Shown here: in pieces, positions 25,112 to 33,100 of the stretch
Position numbering within the stretch: position 1 is the first letter of the stretch
How the letters are laid out: each line of letters starts with the position of its first letter
From: Verrucomicrobiota bacterium
Lineage (GTDB): Bacteria > Verrucomicrobiota > Verrucomicrobiia > Chthoniobacterales > UBA10450
Length of the DNA stretch: 36,178 bases
Direction: 5' to 3'
NCBI GenBank assembly: GCA_003218475.1
Contig: QHNR01000114.1
Location: 1,240-37,417 of the forward strand
Notes under the pieces: model-generated
What the model was told of the DNA's origin: nothing
The model's input: only the letters and a program-made list of their open reading frames with translations
Databases searched by the model: none
Program-made: the position numbers and the translations under genes

Positions 25112-25242
25112 AACTCGCCGTTAAAGACGCACAGTCAGGACAGTATGTTAACCTACCTGTCGCCAAAAAGAAGAATTCGCCGCTTTAATACGTCTGGAGA
25201 AGCCACTTGTGGCGAATTGTTTTTTGAGAAACAATTCACCCT

Positions 25243-25422
25243 ATGAAAAAAGCAATCATACTTGGTTCTGCGCTCTCAATCGTTGGCTTGATGTTGGCCT
25301 CCTGTTCCAGTGAACCAGAGGCAACCACGACCACGACGCGTCAAACCACTGTGACGACGGCGGTACCTGCCCCGACAGGCACGACAACAACAACGACGAC
25401 GCACCGCGCGGGCGGCTACTGA
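25243..25422 (+). CDS. Small Thr-rich lipoprotein, 59 aa
   Basis: ATG 25243 starts a short protein with a classical type II signal: MKKAIILGSALSIVGLMLASC, lipobox LASC with Cys21. The mature part is short and low-complexity, with runs of threonine (ATTTTTR, GTTTTTTTH) and ends RAGGY. It is too short and simple to assign a function; such lipoproteins often act as envelope spacers or small anchors. No good ribosome site is seen, but the lipobox is convincing. Confidence 0.7.
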   Translation: MKKAIILGSALSIVGLMLASCSSEPEATTTTTRQTTVTTAVPAPTGTTTTTTTHRAGGY

Positions 25423-25452
25423 TAGCTGATAGCCCCTAATTTCAACGGACCG

Positions 25453-26868
25453 TTACCGTCGATCCGGTGGCATTGTCTCTGTTGCAGGCGATTCGCCAGT
25501 AGGGAGGTTTGCCGCTTTCCAATCCATCGCCATGCGGATGCGGGCGCGCCCGCTTGGATGATCGAAAAAGATGAATTCTTCGAGCGGCGTCGGATCGAGC
25601 TTCCGATAAGCGCCGAGTTTGAGCGCTGCTTTCGCCATGCCGTCCGGCTCGCGTGAGGTGTTGATTCCGAAAGCATCCGCTTCTCGTTCCGTCACGCGCA
25701 CCACGGTATTAAGAAGTGGCGTGACGATGAAAAGCAATGTGCTCAAGATCAAAACTAGGAGCGGCAGTCCGGCTGGATCAGCAATGCCACGCACGCGCCA
25801 TCTGATCCCCCAACGCTTCACGGCTGCGTCGAAGAAAACACGAGTAAGCGCGAATCCTATGAGGATGAAAATTCCAAAATAAGTCAGCAGCTTCGCGGCG
25901 TGATTGAGAACGTAATGGCCCATCTCGTGTGCCATCACCATGCGAATTTCCGGGAGTGTGCATTGTTTGAGCAGATTATCATTAAGCGCGATCCGCGTTG
26001 TGCCGAGGACTCCAGAAACGTTTGCGCTTACCCGCGTGGTCTGACGTGATGCGTCAACTTCAAAAACTTGCTTTGCCGGAATTTGGTTCGCTCGGGCCAT
26101 TGCCAGGATCGGGTCTCTGATTTCCGCGTTTGTCAGAGATTTGTACGTATTAAAGAACGGCTCGATGAACAGGGGTGCGATAAACACCACGACAAACAGG
26201 AAGATGACCACGACGCCGGTTCCCCAGATCCACCACGTCCGGGGTGTTCGTCGAAACACGGTGTAGAGAGCAATCAATAATATCGTGCCGCCGATTATCG
26301 TGAGGCCGAAGCCAATTAACTGTTCGTGAAACCATGGAAGAAAACTCTGTGTAGCAAATCCGTACTGATGTTCGCGAAAAAAATGTTCGTACAGATTGAG
26401 TGGAAAACTAAGTGTAGCGACGATCAGAAAGTATGGAATTGCGTAGCAGGCGACTTGGATACTTCTTAGCTTGGCAGCGCGTTCGGCGAAATCGCGCAAC
26501 CGCGCCGAGATTCGTGATTCGAGGAGAAAAATGGAAATTGCGGCGACGAGTAGAAAATTCCAAAGAAGCAACCAGTAACCGCCCTCAAAGTAGGCGTCCG
26601 ACTTTTCTCGTTGATCTCGTGGGACAGTAGCCAGCCACGCTTTTGTCGCGGCGGCTGGATCGACTGATTTTGTATCTGCCACGACCGCAGGCGAACTGTA
26701 GCCGGGGTCGGTGACCCCGGCAGCGCGTTCCAGCGAACTAAGTGTCCCCGCGATCGCAGGTGAGGCTGTTTGTGCGGGAGTCTCCTGGGCAGAAATCTCC
26801 ATCAAGGCGACCGAGATTGAGGCGGCGAGCGCTAGAGTAATCAAATGTTTGGTCACTAGCACAGCCAT
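25453..26868 (-). CDS. M48-family (Ste24-like) membrane metalloprotease
   Basis: The 471-aa protein has a signal or TM segment at the N-terminus and further TM segments at about 97-116, 138-158, 184-205 and 214-232. The zinc site HEMGH (314-318) is followed by a TM pair and the third ligand region READAFGI. The arrangement matches CAAX/Ste24-type peptidases that cut membrane or misfolded envelope proteins. Residues about 48-60 (ERAAGVTDPGYSS) are encoded by a palindrome at 26701-26721 and look like an inserted repeat. It is divergent from the small exported protein at 27029. Confidence 0.9.
   Translation of the reverse strand: MAVLVTKHLITLALAASISVALMEISAQETPAQTASPAIAGTLSSLERAAGVTDPGYSSPAVVADTKSVDPAAATKAWLATVPRDQREKSDAYFEGGYWLLLWNFLLVAAISIFLLESRISARLRDFAERAAKLRSIQVACYAIPYFLIVATLSFPLNLYEHFFREHQYGFATQSFLPWFHEQLIGFGLTIIGGTILLIALYTVFRRTPRTWWIWGTGVVVIFLFVVVFIAPLFIEPFFNTYKSLTNAEIRDPILAMARANQIPAKQVFEVDASRQTTRVSANVSGVLGTTRIALNDNLLKQCTLPEIRMVMAHEMGHYVLNHAAKLLTYFGIFILIGFALTRVFFDAAVKRWGIRWRVRGIADPAGLPLLVLILSTLLFIVTPLLNTVVRVTEREADAFGINTSREPDGMAKAALKLGAYRKLDPTPLEEFIFFDHPSGRARIRMAMDWKAANLPTGESPATETMPPDRR
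26701..26721. repeat. GC palindrome inside the M48 gene
   Basis: GCCGGGGTC and GACCCCGGC are perfect 9-bp arms around GGT. The repeat is read in frame in the M48 gene, in the variable region just after the signal peptide. Confidence 0.6.
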
Positions 26869-27028
26869 AGCAAGGCACGCTCAAAAAGAAAGCAGTGTTA
26901 TGCCGCGCATTTGTGATGGCAACCAGCCGATCCCGCCTGAAACATCCGGGAAAGACTTTCGCGACTTGAACAAACCAATGTCGTTTCATTAGGCTCGACA
27001 ACCGCATGCCGAAGTAGAAGATCGAAAC

Positions 27029-27388
27029 ATGAAAGCGCCCGTGTTGCTGTTTTGCACGCTCTTGGTGGGCCTGTGCGCTGTTCGGAACTTAAGCGCGGAA
27101 ACCAAGCCAGCGGATACACAGCTGTACGGACCATATCCCACGAACTACAAGGAGATCGTGACGAAATGGCTCGCGACACAATTGATCGATGCGGAGAGCG
27201 CGCACATTGAATGGAATGGCGAGCCGAAAGCGGCGAACCTGGGCACACAAGACAAGCCTCTTTATGGATATCTGGTTAACTTTAAAATAAACGCTCGAAA
27301 TCGCTTCGGCACTTACACCGGAATGCAAAGCCATGGCGTATTGATCCGCGACGGGAATGTGGTAAAAGGCCTCGGTTTTGGTTACTGA
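27029..27388 (+). CDS. Small exported hypothetical protein, 119 aa
   Basis: A Sec signal peptide (KAPVLLFCTLLVGLCAVRNLSAE) precedes a compact domain of about 95 residues with LYGPYPTNYKEIVTKWLATQLIDAESAHIEWNGEPK and a beta-rich end (YGYLVNFKINARNRFGTYTGMQSHGVLIRDGNVVKG). It is not a recognised family, though the pattern recalls small periplasmic domains of unknown function. It is followed ten bases later by the membrane-anchored protein at 27399, so they likely form an operon. Confidence 0.7.
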   Translation: MKAPVLLFCTLLVGLCAVRNLSAETKPADTQLYGPYPTNYKEIVTKWLATQLIDAESAHIEWNGEPKAANLGTQDKPLYGYLVNFKINARNRFGTYTGMQSHGVLIRDGNVVKGLGFGY

Positions 27389-27398
27389 CAAAAGCAAA

Positions 27399-27983
27399 AT
27401 GAAATTAAATCCTCAATTGAAATCATCGGGCCAAGTCGTGGCCATTTTGGTCATCGTACTGGTGTTATTGGGTATTGGTTATTGGTGGCTCAACTCTACG
27501 AAGCAGCAGATGGCCAAGGAAGGGAAAGAGTTCGCCAACGAAGCATTACAGAAAATTGTAGTCCGGCACGACGTTAATTTTTTCGGCTCGCATCTAAGCC
27601 CGCAGGCGCGCATGAATTTCCCAGTCTCGGCGCAGCAGGAATTTATGAACGAAATTGTTCAGATGGGAGCGCCTGTCGGCGCGATTGATCTGCAGGGCCA
27701 AATGGAATTTCAATCGCAATTTTTCGAGCCGCACGGTGCCTTCCACGCGCGGATAAATTACGCGGCAAGATACGCCGATTTTGACCTCAGCATTTCGCAT
27801 CCGGTCGGCCGTTGGCAGATCGACACGATCGGATTTGTGAAGCAGAGCGAGCAGTTGGGACCCGGACCTGCCGCTCCACCTTCACCTGCAGCTTCACTTC
27901 CACCTTCAGCTCCACCTGCAAGTTCAGCTCCACCTGCAGGCTCAGCTCCACCTGCAGGCTCAGCTCCACCAGGGGCTAATTAA
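27399..27983 (+). CDS. Single-TM protein with Pro/Ala/Ser-rich tail
   Basis: ATG 27399 gives 194 aa. A TM helix at about 12-31 (VVAILVIVLVLLGIGYWWL) anchors an extracytoplasmic part with helix KQQMAKEGKEFANEALQKIV and a small alpha-beta domain (FGSHLSPQARMNFPVSAQQEFMNEIVQ, ARYADFDLSISHPVGRWQIDTIGFV). The last 40 residues are repeats of PPAGSA. The TTG at 27378 is unlikely because ATG 27399 sits right before the basic N-region. No family is recognised. Confidence 0.7.
   Translation: MKLNPQLKSSGQVVAILVIVLVLLGIGYWWLNSTKQQMAKEGKEFANEALQKIVVRHDVNFFGSHLSPQARMNFPVSAQQEFMNEIVQMGAPVGAIDLQGQMEFQSQFFEPHGAFHARINYAARYADFDLSISHPVGRWQIDTIGFVKQSEQLGPGPAAPPSPAASLPPSAPPASSAPPAGSAPPAGSAPPGAN
27911..27970 (+). 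repeat. 18-bp tandem repeat (PPAGSA)
   Basis: Three near-identical 18-base units start at 27911, 27929 and 27947, with a partial fourth, and more degenerate units precede them. They encode repeated PPAGSA, likely variable in copy number between strains. Confidence 0.7.
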
Positions 27984-28013
27984 CTTAGAGCTCCGCTTCC
28001 CTTGGCAAGCGGG

Positions 28014-28628
28014 CTACAGCAGTAAACGGTCGAGCGAGTCCACGCAAATCTGCGACCAGCTTTCCAAGGATGCGCGACGACCCGTTAACTCTTCTTTTGT
28101 CAGAAACGTCAGGCCAGTAATCATCGCCTCACGCTTCTGCACCTTCGGCTCCTTCAGTTTGAACATGTGCACGATGCCCAGATGAACGCGTCCTACTTCG
28201 GTGGAGTCGTCGTTCAAGAGAGCAATGATTTGATCTTCGAATGCAGTATCGATGTTGATTTCCTCGTTCACTTCGCGTTCTACGCCCGCGCGGTACGCCT
28301 GCTCGTCCATGGCGAAGAGCGATTCATCGGTTTCGTTCATGTGACCGCCTATACCGATTGAGCCTTTGGCGATCAGCCGTTGCTCGCCGGCCTTCTTACC
28401 GCGCACGTAATGAAGCACAGTATTTTGAAAGACGATTAGTACGTAGGGAATGATCTGCTTGTAGTCGGGATTACTCTCAGCTTGGGGACGTGGAATGAAA
28501 AAGTTGCTTCCACGCGAAAGAATCGCGTCCAAATATTTTTCCGGTTCGAAATTGAGTCCTTGGAAGGCGCCAAGCTCATCAAACAAACTGCGCCTGATTA
28601 CGAGAACGTTTTCAATGGGCGGATTCAT
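28014..28628 (-). CDS. Divergent Nudix-fold protein
   Basis: The 204-aa product shows a Nudix-like pattern with a lengthened box: GG at 94-95 and REVNEEINI at 118-126, instead of the usual 14 residues from first Gly to REU. The canonical upstream Glu position is Gln110, next to Glu109. Beta strands VLIVFQNTVLHYVRG and IGIGGHM surround it. The N-terminal part (NVLVIRRSLFDELGAFQG) is typical of a group annotated as phosphoesterase in this kind of bacterium. Hydrolysis of a nucleoside-diphosphate compound is plausible but substrate and activity are unknown. Confidence 0.72.
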   Translation of the reverse strand: MNPPIENVLVIRRSLFDELGAFQGLNFEPEKYLDAILSRGSNFFIPRPQAESNPDYKQIIPYVLIVFQNTVLHYVRGKKAGEQRLIAKGSIGIGGHMNETDESLFAMDEQAYRAGVEREVNEEINIDTAFEDQIIALLNDDSTEVGRVHLGIVHMFKLKEPKVQKREAMITGLTFLTKEELTGRRASLESWSQICVDSLDRLLL

Positions 28629-28636
28629 GAACCTAT

Positions 28637-28732
28637 TATTCTGATCCCGCAGTCGCGGGAGAAGAATCTCTGATCATTTTTCACTGAGGCCAAAGCGAGG
28701 ACCAGAGATGTTTCGCTTCGCTCAACATGACA
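28637..28732. repeat. Dispersed inverted-repeat element, intergenic
   Basis: The right arm (28706-28732, GAGATGTTTCGCTTCGCTC...) belongs to the same class as the pbpC element arms. The left part carries a hairpin CCCGC-AGTC-GCGGG (28646-28659) and ...GAAGAATCTC. It fills the gap between the Nudix and PagL-like genes. Confidence 0.6.
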
Positions 28733-28740
28733 AAGGCACA

Positions 28741-29349
28741 CTAAAACGAATAATTCACGCCGACCTGCGGTCCGAAAAGATTCAGGCTTGGATTAGGATC
28801 GGTTTGTCCTCCATTGGACAGATGCTGGTAAAGCGCTCCGACGTTTATTTTCCAATGATCGTTGACGCTGTAGGAGATGCCGGCAGCCGATAAAATATTG
28901 AACGTAAAATCCTGGCCCTGTCCGCCGGGAATTTCCGGATGACTGTCGATCCAGCCCGTGCCGACACCGCCCGAAAAATAAGGAACGAACCGGCTGCCGG
29001 GTCGGACAAAGTTATAGCGCATGCCGAGATTGAACCCGAAGTAATGGTTCTCAATCCCACGAAAAATCGGCTCTGCCATCGCGCTGACGTAGAATTGATT
29101 GTAGCCACGCAACCAGGTGTCATGGACAACTCCCCAACGAATCCTCGCCGTCAGAAACTCCGCGCCGATTTCGTAACTCGTGGGCGGATTGATCGCGCCA
29201 AATAAATATCCGGACTCGATTGCAAATTCAAATCGTTGCGGATTGAACTCTTCAGTGGCCGTCGCCACGGGCGGCGGTTCAACGCCGCCGAAAGTTGGTG
29301 AGCCCGCCAGAAAGGCTGCACAAGCAAAGCACAAGCGGAGAGCTTTCAT
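28741..29349 (-). CDS. PagL-type lipid A 3-O-deacylase-like outer-membrane protein
   Basis: The 202-aa protein has a signal peptide (KALRLCFACAAFLAGSPTFG) and a beta-barrel composition with alternating aromatic strands ending in NYSF. The PagL signature HxSN is at 176-179 (YQHLSNGG), giving the His-Ser pair of the active site. The position 14 after His, Glu in the Pseudomonas enzyme, is Asn190 here, so activity may be modified. PagL removes an acyl chain from lipid A in the outer membrane, which would indicate an LPS-bearing envelope. Confidence 0.78.
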   Translation of the reverse strand: MKALRLCFACAAFLAGSPTFGGVEPPPVATATEEFNPQRFEFAIESGYLFGAINPPTSYEIGAEFLTARIRWGVVHDTWLRGYNQFYVSAMAEPIFRGIENHYFGFNLGMRYNFVRPGSRFVPYFSGGVGTGWIDSHPEIPGGQGQDFTFNILSAAGISYSVNDHWKINVGALYQHLSNGGQTDPNPSLNLFGPQVGVNYSF

Positions 29350-29433
29350 TCGGCGCGCCTATCTTAGAGTTCATTAGTTAGATTGCAATTGGTGGCGCGC
29401 TTTCCTGTAGCGGTGCTCTGTGAGCGCCGAAAA

Positions 29434-30252
29434 TCAAGGAAGGGCGATCTCCAGATCGCCGCTCCTTGCGCTACAAAACTCAGTAAGATCAGGAGGCAAT
29501 GGACTGGTCCATTCGCGCTCACCTTCAATCGCCAGTTTTGCCGAGTGAAGTGCATGACGAGACAACAGTAACCTTTGCTCCAGTTCAGGCGTCCATCCCG
29601 CGTCAATAAAACGGAGGTAAAGCTGTTCATCGGGACCGTAAATCTTGTCGCCTACAATCGGGTGACCGATCGCGCTCAAGTGCACACGAATCTGATGGGT
29701 GCGTCCCGTGCGTGGAACTGCGCGAATCACCGCGAACTTTTCTTCGCCACGCGGTGAATTTTTTCCGTGAACTTTCCTTCGACCCTCACCTTCATCCTCT
29801 CCCTGGCCAGGGAGAGGAAGTCGCGAAGCGACAGGTGAGGGTGCGAGAGTCGACCTTGTGAAGCAACGCTCGACGAAAAATTCAGTCTGTGCTGGCGCGC
29901 CACTCGGGTGGATCATTTGCTTTAGCCAGATCACCGATTCTTGATGTTTGCCCTGTCGATCCAGCCGCGTGTCGACGAAGTACCGCTCCCATTCGGGCCA
30001 TCCCCAAACGATCGCGAGATATTCTTTCTTCACCTGCTGCCGTTGCATCAGCAACCCAAATCGGCGTGCCGCCGCAGCTGTTTTCGCCACCAGGACCAAG
30101 CCGCTGGTCTCGCGATCGAGCCGATTCACGATCGAAATCTGACCGCCACCGGCAATTTCGAATGCGAGTAACTCGCGCAATTCTTTCCACAGAGTTGGCC
30201 CGCCATTCGGCTTTGTCGGGTGAATTAGAAGAAATGGCGGTTTGTCGACCAC
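29434..30252 (-). CDS. RluA-family pseudouridine synthase with in-frame repeat insertion
   Basis: The catalytic block RLDRETSG (Asp within it), RTGRTHQIRVHL and GHPIVGDKIYG define an RluA-type rRNA or tRNA pseudouridine synthase of 272 aa. Residues about 136-156 (LAPSPVASRLPLPGQGEDEGEG) correspond to a palindromic repeat (29783-29841) inserted in frame between conserved core strands. The conserved start of the domain (LHFNLVDETDEYVVVDK) lies upstream of GTG 30252 and reaches back to about 30300 without ATG, GTG or TTG; only ATT or CTT is available. Either the gene uses a rare start or its first codons were lost to the repeat that abuts it at about 30300-30363. Confidence 0.85.
   Translation of the reverse strand: MVDKPPFLLIHPTKPNGGPTLWKELRELLAFEIAGGGQISIVNRLDRETSGLVLVAKTAAAARRFGLLMQRQQVKKEYLAIVWGWPEWERYFVDTRLDRQGKHQESVIWLKQMIHPSGAPAQTEFFVERCFTRSTLAPSPVASRLPLPGQGEDEGEGRRKVHGKNSPRGEEKFAVIRAVPRTGRTHQIRVHLSAIGHPIVGDKIYGPDEQLYLRFIDAGWTPELEQRLLLSRHALHSAKLAIEGEREWTSPLPPDLTEFCSARSGDLEIALP
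29783..29841. repeat. Palindromic repeat inside the RluA gene
   Basis: CCCTCACC (29783-29790) pairs with GGTGAGGG (29834-29841). Within it 29795-29818 is a perfect 24-bp palindrome centred on TGG/CCA. It is translated in frame as part of the pseudouridine synthase. Confidence 0.75.
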
Positions 30253-30299
30253 GACATACTCGTCGGTTTCATCGACAAGATTGAAATGGAGTTGCGGAG

Positions 30300-30363
30300 T
30301 AATGGACTAATGGAGTATCGAGCGCGCACGAGATCAACGATCGCATTACTCCAACACTCCATT
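30300..30363. repeat. Hairpin-forming ACTCCATTACTCC-type repeat
   Basis: AATGGACTAATGGAGTA on the left is roughly complementary to GCATTACTCCAACACTCCATT on the right, with 20-25 bases between. It sits between the divergent RluA and accB genes and may displace normal start signals of the former. Confidence 0.45.
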
Positions 30364-30433
30364 TCCAGTGCTTGACCTTCCTCCCAAAACTGTTTTACCT
30401 AAAACGCCTCAGCCTTAACCAGAGGAGCAATCC

Positions 30434-30895
30434 TTGGACCCCAAAGACATTAAAGAAATTAAAGCCATCATCGATTTGATGAAGAAGCATGACCTGTCGG
30501 TCTTTGAGATTGAGAAGGAGGGGTACCGTCTCAAGCTGGAAAAGCGGCCTTCCGTTCAGCCATCCACAGTTGTGCCGCCCGCAGTGCCAGCGCAGCCCAA
30601 GGCCGGCTCAACTACACCTGAACCTGCGCCTCCCGCGGCCAAAGCGATCGAAACCGTACCGCTGAAGGAAATCGTTTCTCCGATGGTAGGCACGTTCTAT
30701 CGCTCCGCGTCGCCAGACAGCGCGCCCTTTGTCGATGTTGGAAAATCTGTGACCGAAGACGCGGTCGTTTGCATTATTGAAGCGATGAAAGTGATGAATG
30801 AAATCAAGGCAGAAACCAGCGGTATCATTGCCGAAGTGGTGGCCGAAAATGGCAAACCCGTGCAGTTCGGACAGGTGTTGTTTCGAGTCCGTTAA
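30434..30895 (+). CDS. accB: Biotin carboxyl carrier protein of acetyl-CoA carboxylase
   Basis: The 153-aa protein begins at TTG 30434 with GAGGAG nearby upstream. An N-terminal helical region (KDIKEIKAIIDLMKKHDLSVFEIEKEGYRLKL) is followed by a Pro/Ala linker (about 38-75) and the biotinyl domain with EAMKVMNEI; Lys119 carries biotin. It shuttles carboxyl groups between biotin carboxylase (accC, 44 bases downstream) and the carboxyltransferase in fatty-acid synthesis. The gene order accB-accC is the usual one. An intergenic GC palindrome (30904-30924) separates them. Confidence 0.95.
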   Translation: MDPKDIKEIKAIIDLMKKHDLSVFEIEKEGYRLKLEKRPSVQPSTVVPPAVPAQPKAGSTTPEPAPPAAKAIETVPLKEIVSPMVGTFYRSASPDSAPFVDVGKSVTEDAVVCIIEAMKVMNEIKAETSGIIAEVVAENGKPVQFGQVLFRVR

Positions 30896-30903
30896 AAAGG
30901 TAG

Positions 30904-30924
30904 GGCGCGACCGCCGTGCGCGCC
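30904..30924. repeat. GC palindrome between accB and accC
   Basis: GGCGCG (30904-30909) pairs with CGCGCC (30919-30924). It lies in the 44-base accB-accC spacer and may be a dispersed repeat or a hairpin that tunes their ratio. Confidence 0.4.
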
Positions 30925-30939
30925 GAATCGGGCGTCCCG

Positions 30940-32325
30940 ATGTTTGAGAAAGTACTAATTGCCAATCGTGGTGAGATCGCGCTGCGGGTGATTCGCGCCT
31001 GCAAGGAGCTCGGCATTCGCACCCTTGCGGTCTATTCGGAGGCGGATGTCGATTCGCTGCATGTTCAGCTTGCGGATGAATCCATCTGCATCGGCGCGGC
31101 GCCGAGCTTGGAAAGTTATTTAAAAATCGATCGCATCATGAGCGCAGCTGAGATCGGCGACGTCGATGCGATTCATCCCGGCTATGGATTCCTGGCCGAG
31201 AACCCGCATTTCGCCGAGGTGTGCGAAAGCTGCAACATCAAGTTTATCGGGCCATCGTCGCGCGCGATGCAAGCCATGGGGGATAAAAACGCTGCTCGCG
31301 CCTGTGCACGGAAAGCCGGGGTGCCAGTCACTCCGGGCAGCGATGGAATCGTCGAGACGGAGAGCGAGGCGATTAGGATCGCAAAGAGAATCGGATACCC
31401 GGTGATGATCAAGGCAGCTGCCGGCGGTGGCGGGCACGGCATGCGCACAGCACATAACGAGCCCAGCCTTAAATCGGCATTTCACAGTGCGCGTCACGAG
31501 GCGCAGAAAGCATTTGGAAACGAACAAGTCTATCTGGAAAAGCTCATTCATAATCCCCATCACATTGAATTTCAGATCGTCGCCGACAGCCACGGCCGTG
31601 TGGTGCATCTCGGCGAACGCGATTGCTCCATTCAGCGGCGCAACCAGAAAGTGATTGAGGAATGTCCGTCGCCGCTGATGACGCCGAGTCTTCGCAAAAA
31701 AATGGGAAACGCGGCGATCAAGCTGGCCAAGTCAGTCGGGTATGAAAATGCAGGCACGATTGAATTTTTAGTCGATCAAGGCAGGCATTTTTATTTCATG
31801 GAAATGAACACCCGCATCCAGGTGGAACACACGATTACGGAGGAAGTGTATGCGTGCGATCTTGTGAAGGAGCAGATCCGCATCGCTGCCGGCGAGCCGC
31901 TTTCGCCTCATGTCGCGCACGCGGTCCCGCGATTGCACGCCATCGAATGCCGGATCAATGCCGAAGACCCAGCCAACGATTTTCAGCCTACGCCGGGCCG
32001 GATCGATTTTTATTATGCGCCGGGCGGCCGCGGAGTTCGAATCGACTCGCACGTCTATACAGGCTATACCGTGCCGCCTTACTATGACTCGCTGATTGCC
32101 AAAATAATTACGGTGGGCGCCACACGGATCAATGCGATTGATCGAATGCGTCGCGCACTGGACGAGTACTACATTACCGGTATCAAGACCACAGTTCCGT
32201 TTCACGCAGCAATGATGCGAAACGGTGATTTTCGCGAGGGAAACTACGACACTGGATTGATGGACCGCCTCATTTCAGCGGGCAAGCTTGAGCTGGCCGC
32301 GCGGCCGATCCGGTTACGTGAGTAA
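30940..32325 (+). CDS. accC: Biotin carboxylase subunit of acetyl-CoA carboxylase
   Basis: From ATG 30940 the enzyme is 461 aa, typical length. It starts [20 protein letters not shown], has the glycine-rich ATP loop [12 protein letters not shown] (His166 where E. coli has Arg), the [10 protein letters not shown] block, and the C-terminal lobe ([36 protein letters not shown]). The usual HPVTE after VEH reads HTITE here. It carboxylates biotin on AccB using ATP and bicarbonate. The longer GTG start at 30916 would add eight residues coded by repeat DNA. thiE follows 23 bases later. Confidence 0.95.
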   Translation: MFEKVLIANRGEIALRVIRACKELGIRTLAVYSEADVDSLHVQLADESICIGAAPSLESYLKIDRIMSAAEIGDVDAIHPGYGFLAENPHFAEVCESCNIKFIGPSSRAMQAMGDKNAARACARKAGVPVTPGSDGIVETESEAIRIAKRIGYPVMIKAAAGGGGHGMRTAHNEPSLKSAFHSARHEAQKAFGNEQVYLEKLIHNPHHIEFQIVADSHGRVVHLGERDCSIQRRNQKVIEECPSPLMTPSLRKKMGNAAIKLAKSVGYENAGTIEFLVDQGRHFYFMEMNTRIQVEHTITEEVYACDLVKEQIRIAAGEPLSPHVAHAVPRLHAIECRINAEDPANDFQPTPGRIDFYYAPGGRGVRIDSHVYTGYTVPPYYDSLIAKIITVGATRINAIDRMRRALDEYYITGIKTTVPFHAAMMRNGDFREGNYDTGLMDRLISAGKLELAARPIRLRE

Positions 32326-32348
32326 GATTTTGCGGCGCGGTCAAGGAT

Positions 32349-32972
32349 ATGAGAGCGCTCAGCGAATGCCGGCTCTACGGAATTATTGATCTCAGTTACG
32401 TCGCACGATCCGATGTCGCTCGCGTCGCTGAGCAAATGGTCGAAGGAGGTGTCGATCTGATCCAGCTTCGCGGAAAGGCAAGATCAATCGACGAACTGGT
32501 GGATCTCGCGGCTGACCTTCACCAATTGACAACAAAATCTTCCACGCCCTTGATCGTGAACGATCATGCGGAGATCGCCAGCCACATCCCAATCGAAGGC
32601 GTACACGTCGGGCAGGATGATGATTCAATCGAAGTCGCGCGACGTAAAGCAAGTCGCCAAATTGTGGTCGGAAAATCCACGCACAGCTTTGAGCAGGCAC
32701 TCGCGGCGCAACGCGAGGGCGCGGACTACATTGGCTTCGGGCCGATCTTCGCCACGCCCACGAAACCTGATTATCGGCCGATCGGCCTTTCGGACGTCAG
32801 CCGGGTTTATGCAGAAGTGAATCTGCCGATTTTCTGCATTGGCGGAATCAATATCGATAATCTGCAAAGCGTTATCGACGCCGGAGCAAAGCGCGTTGTG
32901 ATGGTTTCCGCCTTGCTCAAGGCGCACAGTATTGTTGATTACGCGCGCTGTGCGACCGACATGCTGGCGTAA
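32349..32972 (+). CDS. thiE: Thiamine phosphate synthase
   Basis: The 207-aa TIM barrel shows ThiE motifs: LYGIIDLSY, LIQLRGK, LIVNDHAEIA, GVHVGQDD, VGKSTHS, GADYIGFGPIFATPTKPDY, and IFCIGGIN. It couples hydroxymethylpyrimidine-PP and thiazole phosphate to thiamine phosphate. It stands close behind accC and is probably read in the same transcript; no other thiamine gene or TPP riboswitch is visible here. Confidence 0.92.
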   Translation: MRALSECRLYGIIDLSYVARSDVARVAEQMVEGGVDLIQLRGKARSIDELVDLAADLHQLTTKSSTPLIVNDHAEIASHIPIEGVHVGQDDDSIEVARRKASRQIVVGKSTHSFEQALAAQREGADYIGFGPIFATPTKPDYRPIGLSDVSRVYAEVNLPIFCIGGINIDNLQSVIDAGAKRVVMVSALLKAHSIVDYARCATDMLA

Positions 32973-33009
32973 AGGCCAATATCCACAATGAAGGGAAGAC
33001 TTAGTTCGG

Positions 33010-33083
33010 CATTCGCCTGCCACGCCGAAGCCCGGCGAAGGCGGGTCATTCGCCTGCCGCGCCGTAGCCCGGTGAACGCGGGA
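33010..33083. repeat. Two tandem copies of a 37-bp repeat
   Basis: Units 33010-33046 and 33047-33083 (CATTCGCCTGCC.CGCCG...GCGGG) differ at only a few positions, and a truncated third start (CATTCG) follows. They fill the space between thiE and the sugar-kinase gene. Confidence 0.75.
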
Positions 33084-33100
33084 CATTCGTCATTCTAACC

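Noticed and set aside
27993-28012. Bidirectional terminator between 27983 and 28014
   Set aside because: CCGCTT/AAGCGG makes only a 6-bp stem with no T-tract on either side.
32326-32348. TPP riboswitch upstream of thiE
   Set aside because: The accC-thiE gap is only 23 bases, too short, and no THI-box sequence is seen.
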